64,000 nt of DNA, taken from Micromonospora lutea. Lineage in GTDB: Bacteria; Actinomycetota; Actinomycetes; Mycobacteriales; Micromonosporaceae. This document shows positions 1-6,908 of this stretch, piece after piece. The notes beneath the pieces are model-generated. The model worked only from the letters and a program-made list of their open reading frames with translations, was not told the origin of the DNA and did not search any database. How positions within the stretch are numbered: the first letter of the stretch is position 1; each line of letters opens with the position of its first letter. The translations under genes and the position numbers were made by a program. The stretch is from contig NZ_BOPB01000018.1 of the NCBI RefSeq assembly GCF_016863535.1, positions 35,727 through 99,726 of the forward strand, given 5' to 3'.

Positions 1-891
1 GCCGAACTCAAAGAGCGCGTCGGGCGCATGCTGCACGCCTTCGTGCGGTTCAAGCACCGCCAAGGCCACGGTGACGGCCCCGCCAGCTGCGAGTCGACCC
101 GCCGCTGCTGGACCCTGAGCTACCCCGACGACGGCTTCCACCTCGACGTCCTGCCCACCATCCCGGACGCCGACCTGCCGCCCACCGGCATCCTGCTCAC
201 CGACAAGCAACTGCGGCTGTGGCAACACTCCAACCCGATCGGCTACGCCACCTGGTTCCAGCAGCAGTCGCAGCTCGATCGCCGCCTCGTCGAGGCGAAG
301 CGGCACGCGAACGTCGCCGACGTGCCCGACTGGCAGGTGCGCAGCACCCTGCAGCGGGCCGTGCAGATCCTCAAGTGGCACGCCATGCTGTACTTCGCCG
401 ACGACACCGACCATCGGCCCCCGTCGATCCTCATCACCACCCTCGCCGCCCGCGCCTACCTCGGCGAGTCCGACCTCTTCACCGCCACCCGCGCCGTCAT
501 AGACCGGATGAACGCGTACGTCGAGAACCGCCACGGCCAGTTCTGGGTGCCCAACCCGGCGCACGAGAACGAGAACTTCGCCGACAAGTGGAACGAATAT
601 CCTGAGCGGCGCAAAGCCTTCCTCCGCTGGCACAACGACCTCGCCGTGCTGCTCGACGAACTCGTGCATCTGCAGCACAAGGGACTCCCGGCCCTCGCCG
701 CCCGGATGTCGGAAAGCTTCACCGCCGACGCCGTGCAACGCTCCTTCCAGCGGCTCGCCGAGCGCCGGACCACCGAGGTCAAGACCGGCAAGTTGCACAT
801 GGCCACCGGCGGCCTGCTCACCACGGCCGCGTCCGGACCGCGCGTCCCACGACACACATTCCATGGTCAGCATCCCCACCCGCGCGGTTAA
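1..891 (+). CDS. CBASS CD-NTase (cGAS/DncV-like nucleotidyltransferase), 5'-truncated
   Basis: The reading frame is open from the first base of the window, so the N-terminus lies outside; 296 residues are visible. The segment SYPDDGFHLDVLPTIPD, about 45 residues in, matches the strand of CD-NTases that carries the third metal-binding Asp (FHLDVLP). The helical C-terminal half (RAVQILKWH, NENFADKWN, RRKAFLRWHNDL) also fits the family. The GS and DxD motifs would be upstream and cannot be checked. CD-NTases make cyclic di- or trinucleotides on phage infection and switch on a death effector. The next gene overlaps by 29 bp and encodes the CBASS E2-like partner, which makes this assignment firm. 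No effector gene is seen here, so it probably lies to the left of the window. Confidence 0.88.
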   Translation, partial: AELKERVGRMLHAFVRFKHRQGHGDGPASCESTRRCWTLSYPDDGFHLDVLPTIPDADLPPTGILLTDKQLRLWQHSNPIGYATWFQQQSQLDRRLVEAKRHANVADVPDWQVRSTLQRAVQILKWHAMLYFADDTDHRPPSILITTLAARAYLGESDLFTATRAVIDRMNAYVENRHGQFWVPNPAHENENFADKWNEYPERRKAFLRWHNDLAVLLDELVHLQHKGLPALAARMSESFTADAVQRSFQRLAERRTTEVKTGKLHMATGGLLTTAASGPRVPRHTFHGQHPHPRG

Positions 892-1309
892 CCTCACCCG
901 GCAGCTCGTCGCGATCACCACCGTGCTACCTGACGCCGAAGGCGCCGTCCGCGGCGGCGAGCTCACCTGCACCGTCCGGCTCCAGCCGTCGCCGGCCAGC
1001 CGCACCTACACCGTGCACCTGACCTACCGGCACGGACTCCGTCCCAAGGTCACCGTCATCGACCCTCCCGTGCTCGAGTTACACCCAGACGCGGAGGCGC
1101 TCCCGCACGTCTACGCCGGCGATGAGCTGTGCTTGTACTACCCAGGTGAGTGGAAACACCACATGCTCCTGGTGACCACGATCCTGCCCTGGACCACCGA
1201 ATGGCTCTTGTACTACGAGCTGTGGCTCATCATCGGGTATTGGGCGGGCGGCGGCGATACTCACGCGACCGGAGAGGCAGTGCACTACCGACCGAACCGT
1301 GGCGCCTGA
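863..1309 (+). CDS. E2-like protein of type II-short CBASS
   Basis: 148 aa. The C-terminal half carries the signature of the CBASS E2-like family: HVYAGDELCLYYPGEW, then TILPWTTEWLLYYELW and GYWAGGGDTH. The Cys in LCLYYP is at the position of the E2 catalytic cysteine. In type II-short CBASS a stand-alone E2-like protein, without a fused E1 domain or JAB peptidase, conjugates the C-terminus of the CD-NTase to prime it. The gene starts inside the end of the CD-NTase gene (29-bp overlap), so the two are translationally linked. No E1 or JAB gene follows; the downstream DNA is a decayed regulator on the other strand. The family is identified by motif memory, not by a search. Confidence 0.85.
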   Translation: MVSIPTRAVNLTRQLVAITTVLPDAEGAVRGGELTCTVRLQPSPASRTYTVHLTYRHGLRPKVTVIDPPVLELHPDAEALPHVYAGDELCLYYPGEWKHHMLLVTTILPWTTEWLLYYELWLIIGYWAGGGDTHATGEAVHYRPNRGA

Positions 1310-1363
1310 CCATCGACGTGTGGACAGGCCCGCCGGGCTCGGGCGACGCAACCACAACCCGCA

Positions 1364-2002
1364 CTACGGATCAGAAGTCGGGTCGATGCCGGTGACGGCG
1401 GCGAAGCGCCGGACCCGATTGCGAACCGTGTTGGGGTGCACGAAGAGTCTCGCCGCGGCGAGGTCGACATCGCGGTCGCTCTCCAGCCAGGCGAGCACGG
1501 CGTGCGCCACCGATTCGGCAGTCGGTTCGAGTGTCGCCCAAGCGGGCGCGTAGCGGTCGAGTAGCACCGTTGCCAGGTCTGCCCGCTCGGTCAATGCCGC
1601 CAGCCAGGCCACGTCGGCAATGTGGATCAGTCCGGTGCGGTCGGTGGACTCGGCGGCGGTCAGGGCCGCGGTGGCGAGCCGTTGCACCGGTGCGAGTTTC
1701 TCCGGTTCGGCTGGACCGGCGAGCCCTGCCACGGCCCCGGTTCCCTTCAGGCGGGCGGACGGAGCCCGGGTCAGAACTCCGACCATCAGGTCGTCCACGG
1801 TTGCGTACAGCGCCGGCGGGTGCTCGCGCACGGCTCGTTCGATGCCGGCGGCGGTCTCCCCGGGCCGGGCGACGAGCACCCACAGGCCGTCGGTGACCGG
1901 AAGGCCGGCCTCGGCGGCTGCCAGCGTGGCCGCCGAACCGCCCTGGAGCAGCCGCCGCAGCAGTGCCGTGTCCCGGCGCCCGGGAAGCGGATCCGTGCTG
2001 GC
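1364..2002 (-). pseudogene. PucR-type transcriptional regulator, N-terminally truncated
   Basis: The frame ends in a PucR/CdaR-type HTH: DVDLAAARLFVHPNTVRNRV followed by RRFAAVTG. Upstream it reads LLRRLLQGGSAATL and LWVLVARPGET, typical of the middle of PucR-family proteins. It is open back to a TAA at 2003-2005 with no plausible start and no N-terminal sensor region. A GTG at 1879 would only give 171 aa. The break lies about where the plus-strand fragment at 2006-2113 begins, so the 5' part was probably removed by the same rearrangement. It could still be translated from the internal GTG as a bare HTH protein, but decay is the simpler reading. Confidence 0.6.
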
Positions 2003-2005
2003 TTA

Positions 2006-2113
2006 TCGATGTTCGACCGGTACGTCGCCGACCTGCCCAGAGAGATCGCGGCTGGCCGGAATCGCCTCGCCCGGGGCGGACACACCTTCACCGCCGAGGA
2101 GACAGTGGTTTGA
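2006..2113 (+). pseudogene. 3' remnant of an unidentified gene upstream of the SDR
   Basis: The in-frame tail MFDRYVADLPREIAAGRNRL, continuing ARGGHTFTAEETVV and a stop, looks like a real protein C-terminus rather than noise. Its TGA (2111-2113) overlaps the TTG start of the SDR fragment (tTGA), the usual layout of coupled actinomycete genes. Nothing before about 2006 continues it, because that DNA belongs to the truncated PucR gene on the other strand. I do not recognise the family. Confidence 0.4.
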
Positions 2114-2556
2114 GCGCCCGAGACCCCCGCGGATTGCGTGTCCTCGTCACCGGTGCCTCCGGCACGTTCGGCCGGGCCATCTGTGCCCGGCTGGACGAAC
2201 TCGGGGCCCAGGTCGTCGGGTTGGACCTGGCCCCCCGTGCCGATGACCCGGTCCGGCTCCTGGCCTGCGACATCACCGACGACGACGCGGTGCCGGCGGT
2301 GGTACGTGAAGCAATTGACCAGCTCGGTGGGCTCGACCTGCTGATCAACAACGCCGGGATCGGTGGGCCCGCCCCGGCCGAACTGGCGCCGGGCGCGGAA
2401 GTACGCCGCCAGCTCGACATCAACCTGCTGGGCACCTGGCGGGTCACCGCCGCATGTGTGGACGCGCTGGTCGCCTCTGGTGGCCGGATCGTCATGCTCA
2501 GCTCGCGGATGGCCGTCATGCAGTTGCCGCTGGCCGCTGCGTACGGTGCCTCCAAG
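2110..2556 (+). pseudogene. Short-chain dehydrogenase/reductase, C-terminally truncated
   Basis: From a TTG at 2110 the frame reads a classical SDR: cofactor motif VLVTGASGTFGRAI near residue 12, LACDITDD, LLINNAGIGG, the Ser strand GGRIVMLSSRMA and the active-site YGASK. Immediately after YGASK (about 2555) homology stops, and the following DNA codes on the other strand for the middle of a GNAT acetyltransferase. The C-terminal substrate-binding third is missing, so the enzyme cannot be functional although its Ser-Tyr-Lys triad is intact. The frame runs on without meaning to 2694. Confidence 0.72.
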
Positions 2557-2766
2557 CGTGACGTCGACGGTCCCGAACTCGACGGCGTGGTCGACCTCCA
2601 TCGCCAGCAGCCGGTGGAAGATGTTCTGCCGTTGCCTCGGGTCCGGCACGAGCCATGCGGCGACCGGGTCGGATACGACGGCGTCGATGAGTAGCGCGGC
2701 GATGGTGGCCACGTCGCCGGGCTGCGCGGGTCGGATGGGTGGTGCGGTCGCTGCGGTGGTCTTCAC
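2545..2766 (-). pseudogene. GNAT acetyltransferase, second tandem copy, 3'-truncated
   Basis: A GTG at 2764-2766 overlaps the TGA of the preceding GNAT gene by 4 bp. The first ~74 residues (IRPAQPGDVATIAALLIDAV, then PVAAWLVPDPRQRQNIFHRL) are clearly related to the start of the intact neighbour (PVADWLIPDPDDRG...). Homology ends near GTVDVTL, where the sequence runs into the truncated SDR on the opposite strand. The acetyl-CoA binding half is therefore missing. The junction lies between about 2545 and 2560; its exact position cannot be fixed by eye. Confidence 0.65.
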
Positions 2767-3419
2767 GACAGCCCTCGGCGTGGTTTGGTTGGTGGGAACG
2801 GGGACCGGCCGCCGCTGGTGGGTGCGCCGCGCCACATGCGCCAGATCGTCGGCCCCTGTGCGGGAAGCACCATGGTGGGGCCGGCGGTGTAGCCGAGTCG
2901 TAGGTAGAGCTGCCGGTTACGCATGGTGGTGGCTTCCAGGTACGCCGGCAGGCCAAGGTCGTCGAGGCGACGGTGGTAGTCGGTGAGCAGCGCGGTGCCG
3001 AGACCGCGGTTCTGTCGGGTGGGGTCGACGGCGAGGTAGGCGAGGTAGTGGTGTGGCTCGTCGGGGTGGAAGGCGTCGAACATCTCTTCCAGCAGCACGA
3101 ACTTCGGTGCGTACGCCCCGGCGATGCGCTCCAGCGTCTCCAGCCGCTGATGGGCGTCAGCGGGGATGGGTGCGAGGCGGGGATACCAGATGGCGACGGC
3201 GCACTGGTCGCCGGTGGTGTACACCGCGCCGTGCTCCAGGCCGTGGTGGAACGCGTCCCGGAAGTACCGGTAGTAGACGGCACCCCGATCGTCGGGGTCG
3301 GGGATGAGCCAGTCGGCGACGGGTCCTTCCCGGAACGCTTCAGCCAGGACCGCGATCAACGGGCCGGCATCCGTCGTGGTGGCGGGGCGGACAGTCAGGT
3401 TTTCGTTGGTGATCGTCAC
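2763..3419 (-). CDS. GNAT family N-acetyltransferase
   Basis: 218 aa from a GTG at 3417-3419 preceded by AGGGAG; starting further upstream would overlap the permease gene. The N-terminal strand-helix LTVRPATTTDAGPLIAVLAE, the acetyl-CoA loop VDPTRQNRGLGTALL (the R/Q-x-x-G-x-G/A motif) and the C-terminal YLEATTMRNRQLYLRLGYTA are all present. This is the common actinobacterial GNAT type that acetylates an unknown small molecule. It starts 13 nt after the amino-acid permease gene and overlaps the next (broken) GNAT gene by 4 bp, so the three formed one operon. A substrate related to the amino acid or amine moved by the permease is a guess. Confidence 0.85.
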   Translation of the reverse strand: MTITNENLTVRPATTTDAGPLIAVLAEAFREGPVADWLIPDPDDRGAVYYRYFRDAFHHGLEHGAVYTTGDQCAVAIWYPRLAPIPADAHQRLETLERIAGAYAPKFVLLEEMFDAFHPDEPHHYLAYLAVDPTRQNRGLGTALLTDYHRRLDDLGLPAYLEATTMRNRQLYLRLGYTAGPTMVLPAQGPTIWRMWRGAPTSGGRSPFPPTKPRRGLS

Positions 3420-3432
3420 GGCAGCTCCCTGG

Positions 3433-4926
3433 TCAGGCGGGTTGGCGGGCGAGGGCGGAGGCGCGTAGGGGTCCGGTGTCGCTGTCCGCGCCCAAGCCGA
3501 TGGCCGCGTACACATCGGGGTTAGTGGTGCGCAGGATCAGCGCCCAGGCGATGCCAAGCACTGCTGCGGCGGCGTAGGCGGTGGGAAACGCCCAGCGCAG
3601 GGGCGAGTCTGGTGCTACGCCGAGGAGGGTGGCGAACTCGCGCAGGGTGACGGTGAGGATGCCGCCGAGGGCAAGCGTGGCGGCTGCGGGTGCGATCACC
3701 GACCGCCATGGTCCTTCGGTGTGGGTGGTGCGGGTGAAGAAGCCGATGACGGCGGCGGAGGTGAGGGTCATGAGGATGAGGACGCCGAGTCCGCCGGTGA
3801 CGGTGATCCAGAAGAACAGGTGCACGATCGGGTCCGCCCCCGCGAGCGCGTAGCCGACCAGCACGGCGAAGGCGAGTCCGCTCTGGACGAGGGAGCCGAC
3901 CTTGGGCGCGCCGGTACGCCGACTGGTGCGACCGAACACGGCGGGCAGCACCCGTTCGCGGCCGAGGGCGAACAGGTAGCGGGCGACGGTGTGGTGAAAG
4001 GACAGCAGGGCGGCGAACAGGCTGGTGATGAACAGAACCCGGGCGACGGTGATGACACTCTGGCTCAGGTGCGGCGACACCAGGTTGAAGATGAGGTCAG
4101 TGCCGTCGGTGCGGGCCGCCTCCACGATGCGGTCGGGGCCGGTGGCCACGGACATCGCCCACGCGGACAGCCCGTACAGCAGACCGGTCACGGCCACGGC
4201 GATGTAGGTGGCGCGTGCGATCGTGCGGTGCGGGTCCTTGGTCTCCTCGGAGAACACGACGGTGCCTTCGAAGCCGACGAACCCGGTGATGGCGGTGACC
4301 AGGGCGGCGCCGATGCCGGCGGCGACCAGGTGCGTCGGGGCGAGGGTGTCGAAGCTGACGGTCCCGTCGGCGGGGTGGGTGAGCATGATGGCGTCGAAGG
4401 TCAACGCGACAACGCATTCGGCGACCAAGACGACGGCGAGGACGCGGCCGTTGAGGTCGATCCGCGCGACCCCGAGCACCGTGACGATGGCCCAGACGGC
4501 GAGGGCGCAGGTCCACCAGGTGAGCTGCCAGCCGTACCGGTCGTTGAGGAATGCGGCGGTGACCGCGCCGGCCCCGCCGTACAACCCGATCTGCATCGCG
4601 TTGTACGCGAGCAGCGCGACCATGGCGGCGCCGACGCCGGCGGGGCGGCCGAGTCCTCGGGTGACGTAGGTGTAGAAGGCGCCCGCGTTGACGATGCGGC
4701 GGGACATGGCCACGTATCCGACCGCGAACATCGCCAACACGGCCGCCACTAGGAGGTAGGCGACGGGGATGCCGGTGACGCCGGTGACCGCGTACCCGGT
4801 GGTCGCGCCACCGGCGATGACGGTGAGGGGTGCGGCGGCGGCGATGACGAAGAACACCACCGACGGGATACCGAGCCGCCCCCTGGCGAGGACGGCGGAC
4901 ACGGTGTCGGGTTTCGAGTGCAACAT
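3433..4926 (-). CDS. APC superfamily amino acid permease
   Basis: 497 aa with about 12 to 14 hydrophobic segments. The start (LGIPSVVFFVIAAAAPLTVI followed by AGGATTGYAVTG) is the first APC helix with its unwound GG/AP region, and GFVGFEGTVVFSEETKDPHR is the conserved TM6-loop of this family. Length and layout match Streptomyces APC permeases that take up amino acids or polyamines by proton symport. It is followed 13 nt later by a GNAT gene. The upstream gap to the GPP34 gene is 47 nt, so it may share that transcript. Substrate is not predictable by eye. Confidence 0.88.
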   Translation of the reverse strand: MLHSKPDTVSAVLARGRLGIPSVVFFVIAAAAPLTVIAGGATTGYAVTGVTGIPVAYLLVAAVLAMFAVGYVAMSRRIVNAGAFYTYVTRGLGRPAGVGAAMVALLAYNAMQIGLYGGAGAVTAAFLNDRYGWQLTWWTCALAVWAIVTVLGVARIDLNGRVLAVVLVAECVVALTFDAIMLTHPADGTVSFDTLAPTHLVAAGIGAALVTAITGFVGFEGTVVFSEETKDPHRTIARATYIAVAVTGLLYGLSAWAMSVATGPDRIVEAARTDGTDLIFNLVSPHLSQSVITVARVLFITSLFAALLSFHHTVARYLFALGRERVLPAVFGRTSRRTGAPKVGSLVQSGLAFAVLVGYALAGADPIVHLFFWITVTGGLGVLILMTLTSAAVIGFFTRTTHTEGPWRSVIAPAAATLALGGILTVTLREFATLLGVAPDSPLRWAFPTAYAAAAVLGIAWALILRTTNPDVYAAIGLGADSDTGPLRASALARQPA

Positions 4927-4973
4927 CGGCTCTCTCTCAGGGAAGACGGGGATCGATAGGGACGTGGCCGCAG

Positions 4974-5723
4974 TCAGGAGGTGCGGTGGCTCAACACGGC
5001 ACCGCCGACGACGGCACCGAGGTCAGCGAGAAGATCGCGCAACGGCGGGTGCACCTGGTCGACCTGGTGACGCAGGAACGCACGGACAGCAAGGGGTGTG
5101 CCGTCGAGCAGGATCGGATCAAGCTGCGTATGCAGCGCCAGGCCCGCAAGGGTTTGGTCGAAGGCGGTCAGCGGGTGGTAGTTGCGCAGTTGGAAGGACA
5201 GGCGAGCCCAGGACCAGGCGGCCGTGTTCACGTCGGTGGGGACGTAGACGGTGCGCTGGCGCCACAGCCGACCGACCTGCTCCGGCCGCAGTAGCCCGAG
5301 CTGCCACATGCGGGTGATCACCTGCTCGCAGGCGGTGGTGGCGAGGAACGCCAACCACGTTCGGGTCGCGGTGTGACGTGGCTCGGCCACCAGCCGATCC
5401 AGGACGAGATGTTGCAGCCAGTCCTTCGGCGGGACCGTGTTGATCACCCGCACATGGCTGCCTTCGAAGGTGACCCGACCCTCCCGGTACAGCTCCGCCA
5501 GCAGTGCGGCGGCCAGGCCGTGCGCCGTTGCCGACTCGAACAGACGCGGACGTCCGGTCTGGTCGTCGTGGGCCAGGTAGAAGAATTCGTCGGCAAGACG
5601 CGTGGTGGTGTGGGCGGCGGCGCTGCCAACGGCGCGCACCGGCCGGGCCGGTTCTATTGGTGCCGGGTGTTCGTACAGGTGGGGTGCGTGGTCGTTGGAT
5701 GCGCCGGAGGGTGGGGTGTTCAC
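4974..5723 (-). CDS. GPP34 (GOLPH3/Vps74-like) family protein
   Basis: 249 aa. LADEFFYLAHDDQTGRPRL and ATAHGLAAALLAELYREGRV are the hallmark of the GPP34 fold, which in eukaryotes binds phosphatidylinositol-4-phosphate and retains glycosyltransferases in the Golgi. Actinomycetes have many copies of unknown role. The first ~35 residues are Pro/Ala rich and probably disordered. The GTG start (5721-5723) overlaps the stop of the upstream small gene by 4 bp, which fixes the start. It is the last member of a coupled run of small genes. Function in bacteria remains unknown; membrane-surface association is an inference from the fold. Confidence 0.85.
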   Translation of the reverse strand: MNTPPSGASNDHAPHLYEHPAPIEPARPVRAVGSAAAHTTTRLADEFFYLAHDDQTGRPRLFESATAHGLAAALLAELYREGRVTFEGSHVRVINTVPPKDWLQHLVLDRLVAEPRHTATRTWLAFLATTACEQVITRMWQLGLLRPEQVGRLWRQRTVYVPTDVNTAAWSWARLSFQLRNYHPLTAFDQTLAGLALHTQLDPILLDGTPLAVRAFLRHQVDQVHPPLRDLLADLGAVVGGAVLSHRTS

Positions 5724-5953
5724 CGCGGCTGACCTTCCTCGGTCGATTCGTCAGAGGGGATGGGAAGCCCGAGCTGCCGGAGGAGCTTTAGGCCGCCGGG
5801 GTGGTGGGCGAGTTCCTCGATGGCCCAGGCGTGTTGCCCGCATCCGCCGGTCTGGCAGTGGAAGCAGGTGCCGCCGTCGCGGTGCTGGAGCACCGTGTTG
5901 CGCGCCGATTCGAAGCGATCGACGGGGCGGTCGCCGTCGTCGGTGCTGGTCAT
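5720..5953 (-). CDS. Small Cys-containing conserved hypothetical protein
   Basis: 77 aa from ATG at 5951-5953, which overlaps the stop of the preceding gene (ATGA), while its own TGA overlaps the GTG of the GPP34 gene. The core TCFHCQTGGCGQHAWAIEEL has three cysteines and two histidines that could bind zinc, and is followed by AHHPGGLKLLRQLGLPIP. I have no family name for it. The double 4-bp overlap with its neighbours is the main reason to accept it and to choose this start over longer in-frame starts. Confidence 0.7.
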   Translation of the reverse strand: MTSTDDGDRPVDRFESARNTVLQHRDGGTCFHCQTGGCGQHAWAIEELAHHPGGLKLLRQLGLPIPSDESTEEGQPR

Positions 5954-6225
5954 GGCCCGGGGATCTGGCGGTGCAGCGCGGTGACGGTGACCCGCACCTC
6001 CATGCATGGCGGGTGCCGGTCGACGTGCGGGTAGTCGCACTCGGGACGGTGGCCGAGGATCCAGATCCACTCGTCGCTGCGGTTCGGCAGGTCCCGAACT
6101 CCGGTGACGACGACGGCCACGGGGGTACCGGGGGTGAGGTCACGGCCGTAGGACCAGTCGTTGGCTTCAAGTTGGAGCAAAGTGCCCGGGGCGACGTCGG
6201 GGAGTGGGGGAGGGACTCGGTTCAC
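5950..6225 (-). CDS. Conserved hypothetical protein
   Basis: 91 aa from GTG at 6223-6225, preceded by a GAGGAAG ribosome site. The sequence (LLQLEANDWSYGRDLTPGTP, VAVVVTGVRDLPNRSDEWIW, then ILGHRPECDYPHVDRHPPCM) has a beta-rich, OB/SH3-like feel and ends in EVRVTVTALHRQIPGP. It resembles small proteins of unknown function found beside GPP34 or regulator genes in actinomycetes. It overlaps both the gene before (GTGA) and after (ATGA) by 4 bp. No function is proposed. Confidence 0.68.
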   Translation of the reverse strand: MNRVPPPLPDVAPGTLLQLEANDWSYGRDLTPGTPVAVVVTGVRDLPNRSDEWIWILGHRPECDYPHVDRHPPCMEVRVTVTALHRQIPGP

Positions 6226-6470
6226 GGCCGAGGTCTTCCTCTCTCCGAACGGTGGCGCAGGACGGTGCCTGGGGACCCCCGATCGTGTCTCGCTCCCAAC
6301 GTGTGGTCGTTCCTGGGGAGATCCGCGTGCGATGTGGTGTTGGCGTCGCTGCACCGGGTGGCCGCGGATCCGTCGCGGTGGGAGAAGCGCACTGCAGCCC
6401 CCTGGCAGTCGATGCCGAAGGGTGTGAACGGCCTCTCTTCATCGCCGGGGAGGAACCACTTGACGCGCAC
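6222..6470 (-). CDS. Small hypothetical protein, first gene of the coupled set
   Basis: The frame stops at 6222-6224, exactly overlapping the GTG of the next gene by 4 bp, the same coupling used three more times downstream; this is the main evidence that it is a gene. A GTG at 6468-6470 has AAGGTG six bases ahead and gives 82 aa beginning VRVKWFLPGDEERPFTPFGI. A GTG at 6479 is possible but has no room for a ribosome site. The C-terminal half is Arg/His/Asp rich with no recognisable motif. The frame is open much further upstream, so the start is uncertain. Confidence 0.42.
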   Translation of the reverse strand: MRVKWFLPGDEERPFTPFGIDCQGAAVRFSHRDGSAATRCSDANTTSHADLPRNDHTLGARHDRGSPGTVLRHRSERGRPRP

Positions 6471-6668
6471 TACCGTCACCTTTCTCAGCAATTCGAGATA
6501 CGCGCAGCTCGAGCGTCCCCCGGAGACCGGCCGCACATTGGAACGGTTGGGGGGCGCGGGCGCCGCGTCCCGCTTCTCGTGTTGACGGGACGGGCCCCAT
6601 AGGAAGTAGAGGTTGTCGGTCCCGAGGTAATAGGTTGCTCGATTTGGACGACTCGGTCGATATGAGAG

Positions 6669-6693
6669 ATGCGGACACGTCTGTTGTCCGCAT
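6669..6693. promoter_or_regulatory. 25-bp operator-like dyad (site 1 of 2)
   Basis: Perfect inverted repeat: ATGCGGAC, a 9-bp spacer, then GTCCGCAT. It sits in the 438-bp divergent region between the small-gene operon (left, minus) and the S9 peptidase (right, plus; start 216 bp downstream). The same arms with the same 9-bp spacing recur at 10243-10267 upstream of the XRE regulator and lanthipeptide genes. Two perfect copies with equal spacing are unlikely by chance, so I read it as the binding site of a dimeric regulator, probably the XRE protein at 8715-10100. No other gene-like content is convincing between 6480 and 6900. Confidence 0.6.
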
Positions 6694-6908
6694 CGACGTG
6701 ATCGCCACCAAGAGTGAATTCCACGACGGGGAGGGCCAACGCATCCAGCGCCAGCGACAGATCCGTAGGCGTAGAGTCGGCCGGGTCTGAGAGGACGTCG
6801 TGCCGGCAGAGTGGCATGGCAGCGTCCGCTGTGCCGGGGTGGTGTCGCGGAGACTGGTTGGCGAGCCGTAGTCACCCTGTCACGCGCGGAAGTTGCTCAA
6901 GGAGAGTC

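Noticed and set aside
1786..2835. Minus-strand frame of 349 codons read as one protein
   Set aside because: Only the first part is GNAT; after about 2550 it reads the antisense of the SDR and then of the PucR remnant. It is a composite of fragments.
3721..4752. 343-codon plus-strand frame antisense to the permease
   Set aside because: Gly/Asp/Glu-rich low-complexity product typical of antisense high-GC frames; the permease on the minus strand has clear family motifs.
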